64,000 nt of DNA from Actinernus sp. WN-2022 (lineage: Eukaryota > Cnidaria > Anthozoa > Actiniaria > Actinernidae), in assembly GCA_030867875.1 (NCBI GenBank), contig JAOWCC010000330.1, positions 372,001-436,000 of the forward strand, read 5' to 3'. The position numbers and the translations under genes are program-made. Positions 1-11,934 of the stretch are shown here, piece by piece. Every line of letters begins with the position of its first letter. Positions within the stretch are counted from its first letter, which is position 1. The notes beneath the pieces are model-generated. The model was not told where the DNA came from. It did no database searches and saw nothing but the letters and a program-made list of their open reading frames with translations.

Positions 1-704
1 ATCTGTAAATCTAGATTTCGTCCTGATTTACATAAACGTTTGCTTCGATTTTCTCGACCAAAATAGGTCGTATCACCAAAATAACTGAAAACATGACTCT
101 ATACACCTAGACGTTTGATGAGCCATATCCAGAATTCATGTCAGTGCTTTATGGAATTTACAAACTAAATCCATAAAGTAGGGTCACTCATTCTGCATCT
201 ACATTTTGTGAAAGCATTAATAATTCATAAGGGTACTAGCCAATCCAATGTGCTGAATGACACCACATGATCGCCTCTGTATACCCCAGTACAAACCTGA
301 TTAATAAAACATCAGGTTTTGTATCGATATACAGACCCCATGGTCCGTTATAGCTCTAGTAGTATTCTGTATCAGGTACAGAATACTAGATAAACTTGTG
401 AGGGTAGTCTCACGACCGATCACAGACTTACCCTATCCCGGGACGGGTGAAATAACAAAGTACGTCTGCTCTCTTATTATGTACACACCATCTATTCCTT
501 GTGGGACCTTTTCTACACGCTACGCTCTGCTCTCTTATTGCAGACACATTGTCTCTTCGATGTGGGATATTTTTTTGTTAGAAAGTAATTCATCTCACAT
601 CGATACCAAGGTGGGAGAAATCAAAGGTTAAAATTTTATGTCGTGCATATCAATGGATTTTAGTTATCTATTCATTTCACAAGTTAGATAAAATATTCGC
701 GTCC
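1..704. other. AT-rich non-coding stretch
   Basis: No gene is recognised. Only small inverted motifs are visible (for example around 362-390, where a short CTGTATC-type hairpin occurs) and a loosely repeated pyrimidine-rich segment near 460-560. Short open frames here have no recognisable protein features. Confidence 0.5.
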
Positions 705-782
705 GATCTGTATGGGCTGTACAATGGCTCACCGAAGTGGCTCGCCGAAGTGGCTCGCCATTGTAAATGCCCATACAGATCT
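705..782. repeat. Perfect hairpin with internal short direct repeat
   Basis: A 13-base arm (GATCTGTATGGGC) and a 9-base arm (TACAATGGC) recur as reverse complements at the other end of the segment. The loop holds two copies of a CCGAAGTGGCTCG-like unit. It looks like a tiny foldback element or its footprint. No target duplication was identified. Confidence 0.6.
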
Positions 783-1358
783 CCCGCTCATATGTTATCT
801 AGTACGTATTACTTAAAACGTATAACTCATAGTGTTTGCCCCAAGAGCGTATTAGGTCATCGTGGAGGCTTACACCAATATATAGTACATAACATACAAT
901 TCCTTCTAAAAAGATTAGAGTTGAGAGCAGAGTTTCCAAGGCGTAACGGAGTGTGTAAAACTGAGGATTATCAGTTCAGTGAATAGCTAAAAGTCTTATT
1001 ATAACCCTGAGATATGCCAAACTGAATTTTATGAGATTATTTGGAAAGAGATAGAGACGAGTTCTCTCATTTTTTATGTAAGATCGTTACACAGCTTGTA
1101 TGGTGGAGGGACAAACTCCGACCTTTGAAATCGTTTTGACTTCGTAGTAAATGGAGAACAATTATTGGCAGATCGTAAAGAAATATAAGTTCATTGGCTG
1201 ACTCTCAAAGGGAGTAAGTCTGTTAAAAGGTTTAATAGTTTACTTGCCTTTTGGTAGATTTCTAAAATGTTTTTTTTCTCAAGACATTTAATGTAAGAGC
1301 GACGCCTGAACGGGCGTGGCTGCAAACCCCGTCAGCTCTTATATTATTATAAGTAATA

Positions 1359-1461
1359 CCATGACAAGAGGGAAATTAGTGATTAAATTTCACCGCAAGC
1401 CGAGGGAGATCTCCGGATGCTTGATGGGAAATTTAATCACTAATTTCCGGAATTGTCATGG
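1359..1461. repeat. Foldback repeat (103 bp)
   Basis: Both ends read CCATGAC inward, followed by a long AAATTAGTGATTAAATTT arm that returns as its reverse complement before GTCATGG. The loop is about 35 bases. It lies just left of a second, larger foldback. Confidence 0.65.
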
Positions 1462-1471
1462 TAAACACACT

Positions 1472-1781
1472 ATGCATAACTCGCGCGGTCACAACACGAA
1501 AAGGAGGCCGGTAGGTCCTCTGGAATGTTGAAGTTAAAATACTAGCAGGAGGTGTGAAACGTGTTGAACATGATTGTTTAGTTGAAAAATATTGCTAATC
1601 TGTCCTCATTTATCCTTTAATTTTTTATATATTACAACCAGCCAGGCGCATAGCAAATTAATTGCATTGTTTCACTGAACATTCGTTCAGTGCATTTCAC
1701 AATCTCCCCGGGAGCTTCAATTTCAACATTCCAGAGGACCTACCGGCCTCGTTGACATGCTAGTTACCAGGAATTATGCAT
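1472..1781. repeat. Foldback repeat (about 310 bp), MITE-like
   Basis: The segment begins with ATGCAT and ends with ATGCAT. Its arms include GGAGGCCGGTAGGTCCTCTG near 1,505-1,525 and the reverse complement near 1,730-1,750. The outer arms are partly diverged. There is no open reading frame, so it would be non-autonomous if mobile. Confidence 0.6.
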
Positions 1782-2536
1782 AGGGTCTATAACATTACTT
1801 TGTAATGCTCTGATCGCCGAGGAACGGAACGAATCTCTGAGAAGTTTAGTTTTCTCTGCCTAAACTAAAGACGTCGCAGTTGAGTTGCTTTCGAAAACGT
1901 TTTAATGCTTGATTGAATGACTTTGGCCTCCCCTGGGGACAAGTGTGTTGTTTTTTAGAAGAATAGCAGTAAAACACAATGTAATTATGTGCTTGACTAA
2001 ATATTTAAAGGTCATGCGCATATGGTTTTTTTATGTATCCCACATGGAAGAAGCGGGTTTGAGAAATGAAGAGAAGAACGTGCAGATTGAAATACGTTAT
2101 CCCACATGGATAATGTTGAAGGTTATGATGAAGCCTGGTCAGTTTGGGTTGAAATTTTTGACGCGGGAGCACAGGGCTACTTGTGCCAGAGGGAAGCAAG
2201 AGTTGATGCTTTTCCCCTTCCCATGTCCAGCTTGCGTTGTCTTCTAATTTTCCCTCATTAAGATGCAAAGGAAAATTAGAAATATGCATTGTTGAAGACA
2301 ATTTCCCTTGCATTTGTAATGACCTAGCCAATTTAGAGATTAAATGTGTGTGAACAAACAAAGGAATCCGAGGCGATCATGGTATTATTTGTATAAAGAG
2401 AGGTCTGTTTTGGCTTTGTGCGTTTCGCTGAGAACGTCATGAATTTCGTTTTGCTCGGATCAACAAGGAACAACAAGTTATAGAAGATAATGTGTTACAC
2501 TAGGGCCACATATTACAGGGCATGTCAGGTAAAAGG
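1782..2536. other. Non-coding stretch
   Basis: No gene, RNA or clear repeat was recognised. Two open frames of 100 and 118 codons overlap on opposite strands here, but they lack homology I can recognise and their composition matches the surrounding intergenic DNA. Confidence 0.4.
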
Positions 2537-3228
2537 TAGCCTGCGTCGCATCCGAACTAAACCCCGGTTAAGTCCATCTGCGAAACAGCGACAGAAAACT
2601 TGTTCTAGACCCCCAGCAGCGTACCGTGATTTGAGTACGCGTTCTGATTGGCTTTTAAAATTGCTTTTTCTCACACGCCTTCTGACTGGCTAATTTTAAA
2701 TGACTAGGATCGTCACGCCATGCGATAGCTCCAACAGCTGGTTACATCAGACGACATTCCATTCCCCATTTGTCTAGACCAATTACAGCGTAAATGTACA
2801 AATTAAATAAGCAACGACTCGCTTTTGTCGGCATTTTACACGAGCTCACTAGTTCAGCCTCAAAATAAATGATTTATTCCAAAATATTTGTTATTTCTTG
2901 ATAAAAGCTAAGGACAGAATATATGCGAAGCTATTTGAACCGATTCTACATCCATATTTTTAAGTTTAGCCTCTATATTTCCACTAACGATTTCCTGCCA
3001 GACGAGTGTTCTGACGCGAGTGGTTCTTGGATTCTGGGGAGACTAACAGGTGACAGGCTGGTGACAGTTGAATGGTAAGTCAGAAGGCGTGTGAGAAAAA
3101 GCATTTTTATAAGCCAATCAGAACGCGTACTCAAATCACGGTACGCTGCTGGGGGTCTAGAACAAGCTTTCTGTCGCTGTTTCGCAGACGGACTTAACCG
3201 GGGTTCAGTTCGGATGCGACGCAGGCTA
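2537..3228. mobile_element. 692-bp TIR element (MITE) with 8-bp target duplication
   Basis: The terminal inverted repeats start TAGCCTGCGTCGCATCCGA and run about 150 bp on each side (about 2,537-2,690 and 3,080-3,228). The element is flanked by the perfect direct repeat GTAAAAGG at 2,529-2,536 and 3,229-3,236. It has no transposase, so it is a non-autonomous DNA transposon. The 8-bp duplication fits hAT or P superfamilies; I cannot choose between them. Confidence 0.85.
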
Positions 3229-3678
3229 GTAAAAGGTATCGTTTGTATCATTTCCCAACATCAAATAATAAATTTTGGAGAATCACCCAGCTAGTTGATA
3301 TACCCTTTCGAAATCATACTTTATGTTGCGACCAGAAAAGCTGCTGTGTAATTCCAGCCTCGATGTGTGAAATGTGCTTTGTATGCCAGGGTCAAGCTCA
3401 GTTTGGTGAATAAAGACATCAACTACGCGACACCACCCAGCTTGCGATTAATTTTCCACGAGCGTGGCCATTTATTCAAGTATCGCGATAATCACTAATA
3501 CGTTTATCTCAATGAGGTGTTGAGAAATAAATGTCATTCGACTAAGGTGGGAACAGACAAACATCATACAACCGTACAAACTTTGAGATAAAGAGGTCAC
3601 CCTTCAGGAGGTTAGAAGGGGCTGGGGGAGGAATTTTAATTTTAATTTAGAAATGCTGAGACGTTCACGCTATGACGG
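3229..3678. other. Intergenic, 3' of the receptor exon
   Basis: This is the region immediately downstream of the receptor stop codon (minus strand) and probably includes its 3' untranslated region. No coding or repeat structure was recognised. Confidence 0.4.
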
Positions 3679-4822
3679 CTAGCAGTTAGGAGAGGACTTC
3701 TGAGAGATCTGCCTACTTAAAACTAAGATAGGAATCTGATACTCATTTAACTCACCCTTCCGAATTCTCCACTTGAGGACATTAGACCAGATTTTAGCTC
3801 TGACGTCAGGACTGGAAAAGGTGTAAAGGATTGGGTTAATGCCTGAGTTGATAGGAAGTACGAACACTGCGATCCATGCATACGCCTCTCCTGAAGAGCC
3901 GTGGAAATTACCAGTCAATGACAACACGCCAAGTATAATTACTGGCATCCAGCAACAGAAATCGGTCAAAACCACGCAAAACACTCTCTTGGCCAGAGCT
4001 GAGTCTGCTTTGCCGGTGGAACGAACTCGACGTGAGGATCTCCAAACTTTAATAAATATTGCGATGTAAGAAATAAGGATGAAGACAAATGCAGTGCCAT
4101 TAGCCACGATGAAAACACCAACAGAGTATTCCCAACCCGCTGGTGTGTCTGCAGACAGTTGTAAGGGAAGGCAAACAGTTGAACGGCCGTAAAAGCTGAA
4201 GCCAGAAACTTGATCATTAAAGTAACTGGGAGCACATAATGGTGCGAAGGACACAGCAATACCAATCACCCACATGACAAGGGAAATAATCTGTGCTGCT
4301 CTCATGGTCAGGCGCCGAGCTGAGAAATCTAAAAGAATGCTGTTGACTCTGTCAGCTGTAATAGCGACCAGTACCATGACTGAGACCTCACTCGACAGGG
4401 TAGAAATAGCCCCAGCAACCTGGCAGTTTAGTCCAGATCTCCACTGAACATCATGATGGAAGTATTCACCCTGCCAAATTGTGTTATAGACAGCAAGCAC
4501 CAGAAGGTAGACCCCCATCAACAGGTCTGCACATGCCAAGTTGGACAGCAGGAGTGCCTGGATGTTAGCTTTCTCGTTCCTTGCTCGCGATTCACGACTC
4601 TCTGCTCTTGTTCGAGATTCACGACGCATTATCACTGTCCACCAAATTATGACGGCGAGGTTACCAAAGGAGGCAAGGAAACCAAGGATCCAAATGCATG
4701 AGCGGATAGCAGTGTTCTTAAGCATGTCTTCACAACTCGAGAACTGGTTACCAGAGGAGTCACACTTGAGATTTGGTATGGATTGTTTTGCGTAACAACA
4801 TAGGATGAAGCTATCCAGGGTC
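3679..4822 (-). CDS. LGR/relaxin-receptor-like GPCR, terminal exon
   Basis: This is the seven-transmembrane part of a rhodopsin-class receptor. From the ATG at 4,725 it reads 348 residues with seven hydrophobic segments (about 8-30, 54-76, 98-120, 142-165, 203-228, 246-270, 283-306), a TM2 LACADLLMG motif, ADR in place of DRY after TM3, an AKRVFC-TDFCCW TM6 region and NPILY in TM7. This pattern belongs to leucine-rich-repeat receptors (LGR/RXFP). The frame stays open upstream of that ATG. After a pyrimidine-rich CTTAG acceptor at about 4,823-4,830 it encodes 32 more residues containing CCYA and SSCED, like the cysteine hinge before TM1 in these receptors. I therefore end the exon at 4,822 in phase, and treat the ATG as internal. 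Leucine-rich or LDL-A exons should lie further upstream; none was recognised. The cytoplasmic tail is short. The ligand is unknown. Confidence 0.8.
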
Positions 4823-5114
4823 CTAAGACAGAAGTGCAGACTAATATGTTATTAATGTTCAAATTTCGTGCATTGTACAAAATCCAAGCATGTGATTGGC
4901 TAATGAGCGTGCATTATTGGTGACCACAGCACTCGACCCAGACCCTCTCTTACCTAGGGAAAGGGAGACCTAATACAGTGACTGAGTGAGCATTCGCTTA
5001 GCCTTAGTTACGTGTTTGGACGGCTTACAATCGCCTATTTAACAGTGAAAATGTAGACAATAACTAGAAAGGTAACGACAGGATTGGACGCTGTTTCCTG
5101 TGTGACAGAAAATA
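4823..5114. other. Probable intron of the receptor gene
   Basis: The sequence directly upstream (minus strand) of the receptor's last exon. It carries in-frame stops and a splice-acceptor-like end. No upstream exon was recognised. Confidence 0.4.
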
Positions 5115-6010
5115 TATATTTTGAGGCGAACATTTGCATAATCGCTCGTTGGAAATGGCTGATTTGCAAGTGCTGGAAGTACAACTCAACAAGTCCGAGT
5201 GAATAAAAGTTTCTACTACACTCTAGCAGTCTTACTGAAGAAATGGATTTTATTTCTGAGACCTTACTCTGTCAACAAGAGGAGAACGTTAAGCGAGAAT
5301 TCAGTGGATGGTTCGAAAACCCAGGATTTTTTATTTGGAAAATGTTTGCATCGGAGCCGAGCACATGGAATGAAGCGGGTTTCAAATTCAAGTCAAGATT
5401 TCAGTTCACTGCCCCACTGGAATCTGCAGGTTAGTTATTTACGAATGAAAGAAACTATTAAAGAAAGTAAACTATCTAGGAGTTAAGCCGGCTAAATAAT
5501 TGATATTTGAATACATGGCTCCAAGAGAAAGGTTTTCGAGTTAAATGTACAATCATACTTTTCGCCGGCTCACATTATATTTTGAGGCAAACATTTGCAT
5601 AATCGTTTGTTAGAAATGGCTGATTTGCCAGCGCTGAAAGTACAACAAGTCAACATGTGTCCGAGAAAACAAAAGCTTCTACAACACTCTAGTAGTCTTA
5701 CTGAAGAAATGGATTTTATTTCCGAGACCTTTCTCTGGCAATAAGAGGAGACAATGAAGCGACAATTCAGTGGATGGTTCTAAAACCTAGGTTTTTTTTA
5801 TTTGGAAAACGTTTGCATCAGAGCCGAGGACACGGAGGCCGGTTTCAAGATTTCAATTCACTGGAATCTGCAGGTTAGTATTTTCGAATGAAAGAAACTA
5901 TTAAAGAAAGTAGACTATCTAGGAATTAAGCCGGCTAAACTGACTTGATATTTGAATACATGGCTCCAAGAGAAACGTTTTTAAATGTACAATGTACAAA
6001 TCATACTCGC
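5115..6010 (+). repeat. Tandem duplication of a ~460-bp segment with exon-like frames
   Basis: Copy 1 starts near 5,115 and copy 2 near 5,574. They share the order ATTTGCATAATCG, ATGGCTGATTTGC, GAAATGGATTTTATTTC, GAATTCAGTGGATGGTTC, ATCTGCAGGTTAGT and GGCTCCAAGAGAAA. Copy 1 has an open frame from 5,243 to 5,434 that runs into CAG/GTTAGT, a good splice-donor match. In copy 2 the ATGGCTGATTTGC start reads through longer but hits a stop at the equivalent of the CAACAAGAGGAG segment. This may be a duplicated host exon or a dimeric repeat. No protein family was recognised. Confidence 0.6.
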
Positions 6011-6256
6011 AAGGCGTCAACTAAACTGACCGAACGCCAAAGTAAAATATTCTTTGCAAAGTTTATCTATTTAGTTGGATATTAAAAGTCCTGTTTTTAT
6101 TCATTGTCTGTTGAAATGATATTTCTTTGTGGAGATATTTACCGTAAAATGATTTAATTCATGCGAAATATTTGACTTCTTTATGAAAAATTTATTGACC
6201 TCTATGGTATTACAATTAAAATTCACGGCTGACAGTGCACTCAGTTTGAATATTAA

Positions 6257-6449
6257 AAGGGTTAGAGACTTTATGTTTGTGCTTTATCGGCAAAATACAG
6301 TCACTTGCTGACTGTTCGATGAACTCAAAATGTCTTCATACTGCATTCGGCCTTCGGCCTCATGCAGTATTCATTATTTTTCGTTCATCGTACAGTCAGC
6401 GCGTGCCTGTATTTGTCGATAAAGAACTCACAAGCAGTCTCTAACCCTT
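6257..6449. repeat. Foldback repeat (193 bp)
   Basis: Arms begin AAGGGTTAGAGACT and end AGTCTCTAACCCTT. Internal arm pieces pair across the centre, which reads GGCCTTCGGCC. It is MITE-like with no coding capacity. Similar hairpin tips with a CCCTTCGGG-type centre occur at 15,908-16,095. Confidence 0.65.
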
Positions 6450-6539
6450 ACATAATATACACTTAATGACTAGCCCCGAGGGAGACAGTGAGTTTTGTTT
6501 CTCAAGAATGTCGATGTTTCCCGCGTAGTTATGGCATTT

Positions 6540-6725
6540 TTAGTAGCGTTTAGTGTCTTTCTTGTAACTTTGTTAGCTACCAATTTCTCTCTCTCTCTCG
6601 CTTGATAAAGAAGTAAATTGTTTCTTGGGAGCTAGTTCCAATTCAGACGCTTTCTTTCGACAAAAAAGGTCAGCTTTTGATGAAGATCTAGTAGACGTTT
6701 TGGTAAACAAATATTTCCCGCCTTT
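6540..6725 (+). pseudogene. Fragment matching the 5' coding part of the LINE at 16-20 kb
   Basis: On the plus strand this encodes, with several stops, a segment containing FLSTKKVSFDEDLVDVLVNK. It matches FLSTRKASFDEDLADILVNK encoded on the minus strand at about 19,890-19,960. The two copies are in opposite orientation. The match holds at protein level, so the segment was once coding. I infer that it is the N-terminal region of a shared non-LTR retrotransposon, but a host gene fragment copied twice is possible. Confidence 0.5.
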
Positions 6726-6798
6726 ACCTAGCCAGTAGCGTACGCAACACCAGCGGGCCTTCAGACGTCATAGTTTTCAAATTGTTGGCCGCAAATCT

Positions 6799-7085
6799 GG
6801 GATGCAGGTTGGCGCAGTGGTAAAACACTCGCCTCTCACCGCTGCGGTCCCGGGTTCGATTCCTGGCTCGGGCACCTGATGTGAGTTAGGTTTGTTGTTG
6901 ATTCCTTATCTGCATTCGAGGGTTTTTCTCCGGGTTCTCCGGTTTTCCTTCCTCCGTAAAAAATCAAGTGTGTCCAAAACAGTTAATGTAGTAGGGAGTG
7001 TGTGAGGAGTAAAAGCAGGCCCCCACCAGATATAAGCTGTAATACTCAGCCTGCTATAACAAATAAAATATATATTTATTTTATT
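6799..7085 (+). mobile_element. tRNA-derived SINE, plus strand
   Basis: The head contains pol III promoter boxes: an A box (TGGCGCAGTGG at 6,811-6,821) and a B box (GGGTTCGATTCC around 6,852-6,863). It continues into a non-tRNA body with TTTTTCTCCGGGTTCTCCGGTTTTCC, and an AT-rich end (AGCCTGCTATAACAAATAAA). The same family occurs inverted at 22,100-22,402. This layout matches SINEs I know from coral genomes. It is not a functional tRNA gene: the tRNA part is fused to the SINE body and has no CCA-ready acceptor partner. Confidence 0.85.
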
Positions 7086-8620
7086 TTACAGGCAATAGTT
7101 GGTTTTATTACTTGTCAGATGACCATAAATCAATCAATGAGGGCGCAGGTTATATCTGGAAAACATATGGCTGTATAACAAGTATTATAACATGACCTAA
7201 GCAATTTCTGCAATCTGATTGGCTGAGAAGAGTGGTATTTCAACGTAATAGTGAAATTACAAACTCCAAGGAGTGGTATTTCAAACTCCGGGGGGCCACT
7301 CACGAACATGAGGTAAGTGAGATGTGCGGCTGTACCGTGTCCAGGTTTGAGCCCAATTTCGAAAACCAAGTCTTATTTTGGAGCAAATCATCTATCAATT
7401 CAGGTTGATTTTCATAAATTTCATGGAAATTCTGGTTAATAATACGTTTTATTTTTTGGCAAACCGGGTCGGGCTCTAAATACAACACCTCACATACCTA
7501 CCTTTATTATGCAAGCGGTGCCCCCCCCCCCCCCCCCCCCCGGTTTGAAGGTCAGTTACACTTACAGGTCGCCGAGCGGGTGTAGAAAACTACGAAGCTA
7601 CGGAAGTTTACTGACGGTGGCAAATGCCTGGCTTTTGATGGCTAAAATTGAAAAGTTTGGTATAGAAATGAACAGCAATGTCATCTGTGCCTCTGGTAAT
7701 GGAATCTTGTGGTGATTTGAGAAAGTTAAAAGTGATTTTCAAGTCTTCGAGTGACCATGCAGTTGGCAGACGAGGAAAGTTTAATTTAGGGAATGAAAAC
7801 GGAACCGAAAATTGACGTTCATCTCGCTTAAACAACTGCCCAGTAACAGCTAACATTATTCAAGGACAAAATACCAACAAAGTAAGCCAAGTTGACTTTT
7901 AAATTTTCTTTTAATTGTTTTCTTTTTAAGCCATTGACAAGAAATATTTGGAAACTCGGTCGCATGAGACCCATTGCCGTGAGACAATTGATTCAAATTA
8001 TCTTGTTCAAGTTAATACCTAAAGAAAAATACTTGTTTTAACTAAGTTTAAAGAACTTGGAATTTCATTTCCAGCTGCGATAGTGTCGTTCAGTTTTCTG
8101 GTTTTGAGACGTATTAACAGCTACTGTCTTTTAACATAAAACAGCGAAGTGACAACTGGTTTATTGTTTGACTTCAGTTGTGTTCGATTAACTGCCTGAA
8201 ATCAAACTTCGCTCTTTTCTAGTGTCAATGTACCAGAAATTGACTTTTTTCACAGCTTAATTATAGCCACTCTCTCTCAGCTCCAGTCGATTATTAACTA
8301 AAGCCTTTCTTTGAGATTTGGCTGTTCAATTTGTTAAGCTAAATTATCTGCCACTTACAGGATTTTCACTAGTCATTAGCTCAAACTCAAACTGTCAAAG
8401 AAGTAAACAAACTCGGTGCACCAGTTGAAAGAACTGATAGAGCCTATCAATTCGGCTCTATAAAGAGTCAAATACACCTGGGCTGATTTGGCCCAACTCT
8501 TCCTTGGAGTTAACTAATATAAAAGCTCTTTGAAACCACATATATAGGCATGAAGTCTAGTGTCATGAGTTGATTCAGAAGCGCATTACCATGCACTGGT
8601 TGATTGACTATGCCGTAGAA
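7086..8620. other. Non-coding stretch with a 21-C homopolymer
   Basis: Nothing coding was recognised. A run of about 21 cytosines lies at 7,521-7,541 and produces a spurious proline-rich frame. The remainder is AT-rich with no repeat I could define. Confidence 0.45.
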
Positions 8621-9122
8621 CCGGGGGGAGGGGTACTGAGAAGATTTTTGGGTAGGGATGTGCCGCGAGACTGACCTCAAAACACTGACCCTATCCCAGA
8701 CCTAAAAATGCTGTTTACCATATCCTATCCTACCCTGGGTGCCAGAGTTTCTATTGCCCTCTCTAAGCCAAAGTTTATAAGAAGGCTTAGGGAGGGCAAT
8801 TGACCCTCTGGTACCCAGGGTAATCCTATCCCAGACTTGAAGCAAAACAATATATACCCTATCCCAGACGCGAAACAAAAAATCTATACCCTATCCCAGA
8901 TACCGAACAGTTTTAAATTAAAATTACCGCTACGAAATCCGTTGTTTTGTTTTAATATGGTATTTTAATTATAAGCTGTCAGTGTGGTCAAAAGAGCGCT
9001 AAGCATGGCGCCAACGACAAGTATATCAAAATCCATACCCTTTCCCAAATCAAAACCGTAAAAAGGATACCCTATCCCAGACCTCGGCAGCTCAAAAACC
9101 ATACCCCCCCCCCTCCCCCGTG
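8621..9122. mobile_element. CCCTATCCCAGAC-rich MITE-like repeat
   Basis: The ends are G- and C-rich inverted tips (GGGGGGAGGGGTAC at 8,623 and a C-run ending CTCCCCC at about 9,119). The body repeats ACCCTATCCCAGAC at least five times (8,688; 8,828; 8,858; 8,889; 9,070 approximately). It is non-coding. It has been hit by a second, smaller element at 8,731-8,822. Confidence 0.6.
8731..8822. mobile_element. 92-bp hairpin MITE with 9-bp target duplication
   Basis: A near-perfect hairpin with tips TACCCTGGGTGCCAGAG and CTCTGGTACCCAGGGTA. It is flanked on both sides by ATCCTATCC (8,722-8,730 and 8,823-8,831). A 9-bp duplication suggests a Mutator-type transposase. It is nested in the CCCTATCCCAGAC repeat. 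Confidence 0.75.
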
Positions 9123-11058
9123 GCCGTATACTGCAGCGAGTGGCGGTAAAACATAAACTGGCAGAATCACGCAGGAAATTTTCTGAGATGCGGATTAACT
9201 ATTTTAAATAGTCTCTACTTTGTGTGGAAGTTAGCATGTAAACTGCTAAAGCATTAATAAATGAAAAATACTACTACTATGGTGCATAGTCCACAGCGGC
9301 AACCGTGATTCCTGATATACGAGTAGAGACTGGTAACTACAGTACTGTAAATCGGTCAGCGGCATGCTCATGAGAACATCAGGTTTCGGCGGTCGAACGA
9401 ATTTCAACGGTTCCATTCTGAACGGTCTTTTCCTACATTTGGCTACAACTTCAATGGATTTACAGAAGGTTAGCTAGTTTAAGAGTTTTGGAACCAAGCT
9501 AAGAACTCATCGAGATGTCGTTTGGACCCTAAATGGCTATTTATGGACTGGTATGCTTGGAGGAAAACGAAACACTAAAAACTAACAGTTCGAAGATGAC
9601 GGTAAGTTTGCCGGTAACTGCTTTTATACACAGTTTTATTTTTAACTTTTAAAGTAATGACTAATGCTAGTAATGGTCCAAAGACCAAAGTAATTCGTAA
9701 TTTACCTACAAGTAGATATGTTGATCGGTAGGTCCCTTAATAATACTTACAAAACGTAAATATAATGAGTATTTAATGGATGAACTAACTATGCAATTTG
9801 CTCACTCTCTCGCCTTTATAATTCTGCGACCAAGCAGATTCACATTACAACTTAAATACACATCGGCGACTCGAATTAACCATCTAGTTACAATTTTAGG
9901 ACACTGCGTTGTGATTGAGTATATTTCTAAGGTAACAAGGTTGTTAATTTCTAAACGAGTAAATAATGAAAAGAATAACACAAAACCATAGACTAATCAA
10001 AGTATGCAAATGCCCCACCATATCCCGGGGGAGGGAGGGAATGGGCATTGCTGGAATTGACTGATGCATTAGAATTTGGACTTTTGTTTTTATTTCTTAA
10101 TTAACTAAATAACATGTACTTTCTTTATTAGAATTTCTTTGATAGTGGGTATTTCCAATGGGCACACAAACAACTTGAAAATCAAAAACAATTTTGTTAT
10201 TTCCTAAAATAATGTAAATTAAGTAACAACACCACTGCTAACAGTAAGTGTTGTACTCTTCCTTTTTCAGCATGTTCATGTATGCCAGAAAAGCAAAGAT
10301 AGAACAGGAGTGGCAGGCATACGTGTACAGTATGCAACAAGTTTGCTGGTTGGCTAAGTACACATGGGAGAACACCAACAGATAAGACTTATAAAAACAT
10401 AAACTAGGCTATTTTAGGATAATCACTAATCTTCAAAAATATACCTGTCCTGCTATATGAATGGAATACTTATAATAATTATGCTGACAACATTTTCTGG
10501 AATATTAATGCAAGGTATCTGTATAATGTATGAGCAGGGTGATTTTAAATAAATGCTAGGGACATTTTTAAATAAATGCTAGGGACATTTCAGCTGTCTC
10601 CTCTGGTTCGTTCCTCCCGAGAGAGACGTCTGAATTCATTTGACGATAATGCCATCCAGTGACGTCACTACCAGAAAACCTGGTAGTGATCTTTGATTGG
10701 TTCATATTTTATAAGTTTGCATAATTATCATAAGTAACTCATCAGAGAAGACGGCAGGATTTTTTGTTTCTGTTTTGGACTCGTGATGGTTGATCGTTGA
10801 TGTATTGATGTGTCACATAACTGGACATATCAATACAAAAGCAATGTTTACTGAAAATCTGATTGGCTGATGAAGAGTGTACATGTATGTTTCTTATTGG
10901 GGGCAAAATTGTGTCCTTTTGATTGCTTGATAAACACTTTGGGAGGCCAAAGGCCTGGCACAAGTAATAACTAGTCAAGTAAGTTTCTCGAACAATAAAA
11001 ATTGTGTCTTGTGTTCATGTTGTTTGATATTTGACACTAACCCGGTTTTCCCATGAGA
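9123..11058. other. Long non-coding stretch
   Basis: No gene was recognised. The only local structure is a two-copy tandem repeat of about 24 bp (TTTAAATAAATGCTAGGGACA) at roughly 10,542-10,590. The base composition is AT-rich throughout. Confidence 0.5.
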
Positions 11059-11934
11059 TAGAATGCACATTACAATTTATTCCACTATTTTGTCAAAAAG
11101 TTTGACCTCTGTTATTAACAAGTAATCACATGGGTCCTCATAAACTTAAGGATTAATTTCACTTGTGTCTTCAAAGTTGATAAAATTGCTCTGATCGCTG
11201 CATGACTTGGGAAATTTTGTAAAGTTTAAGAACATGTGAAATTAGTCCTTCATTTTACTTGACCCCATGTGATGACCTATAAATATTGGAGAGGAGTGCC
11301 CAATTTTTTTTATTCCTGATTCCCTGAGCCAGTGAAGATTTCAGAGGCTCAACAACAAAAAATATTAATGTCTAAACACTCGGTTAATATTATTATGGTT
11401 AAATTTTAGATAAAGCATGGGCATTTGTTTAACAGGGCCTCTGATAGTGTGCGATGGTGCGATCCCGCACAATTGATCAAAAATCGCATCCGATCGCATA
11501 ATTCGCAAATTTCCGCACAATCGCGCATAATTCTAACAAATAACACAATATGAGTCAATAAAAATGGTACAACCTTGTGACAGTTGTCTTTGTGGTGCTT
11601 TATAATGCCATTTCACGGTAATTTACTGCCCAAAACATCGCAAGAAAGGACAAGAAACGATCACCATTCGATACGTCCATTCGATTTTGTCAACGAAAAC
11701 GTCCAGGCGTTCTTGCATTGCTTCACGCGCCAGGGATCTGGTACTGAATTAATTCTAAAGTGTATTCTCATTGGTGCATAACGAAAACAATGGATAGAGT
11801 GTTGACCACTCAGAATCATTAATATATTCCATGTTATTGTTTGCTGTAAAATAGTCGCTTTTTCGCGCGAATCTTGATCTCATCTGCTTACACAATGTAT
11901 TTCTTGTCGTTTTTGCCTGAAATTTTCTCAAATC

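Noticed and set aside
1945..2361. Overlapping 100- and 118-codon frames on opposite strands
   Set aside because: No recognisable motif, no splice context, and both frames have the composition of local intergenic DNA.
6811..6873. tRNA gene
   Set aside because: The pol III boxes are fused to a SINE body and tail, and a second copy has the same structure; it is a retroposon head, not a tRNA gene.
7509..7715. Proline-rich small protein
   Set aside because: The prolines come from a 21-base C homopolymer; the rest has no coding signal.
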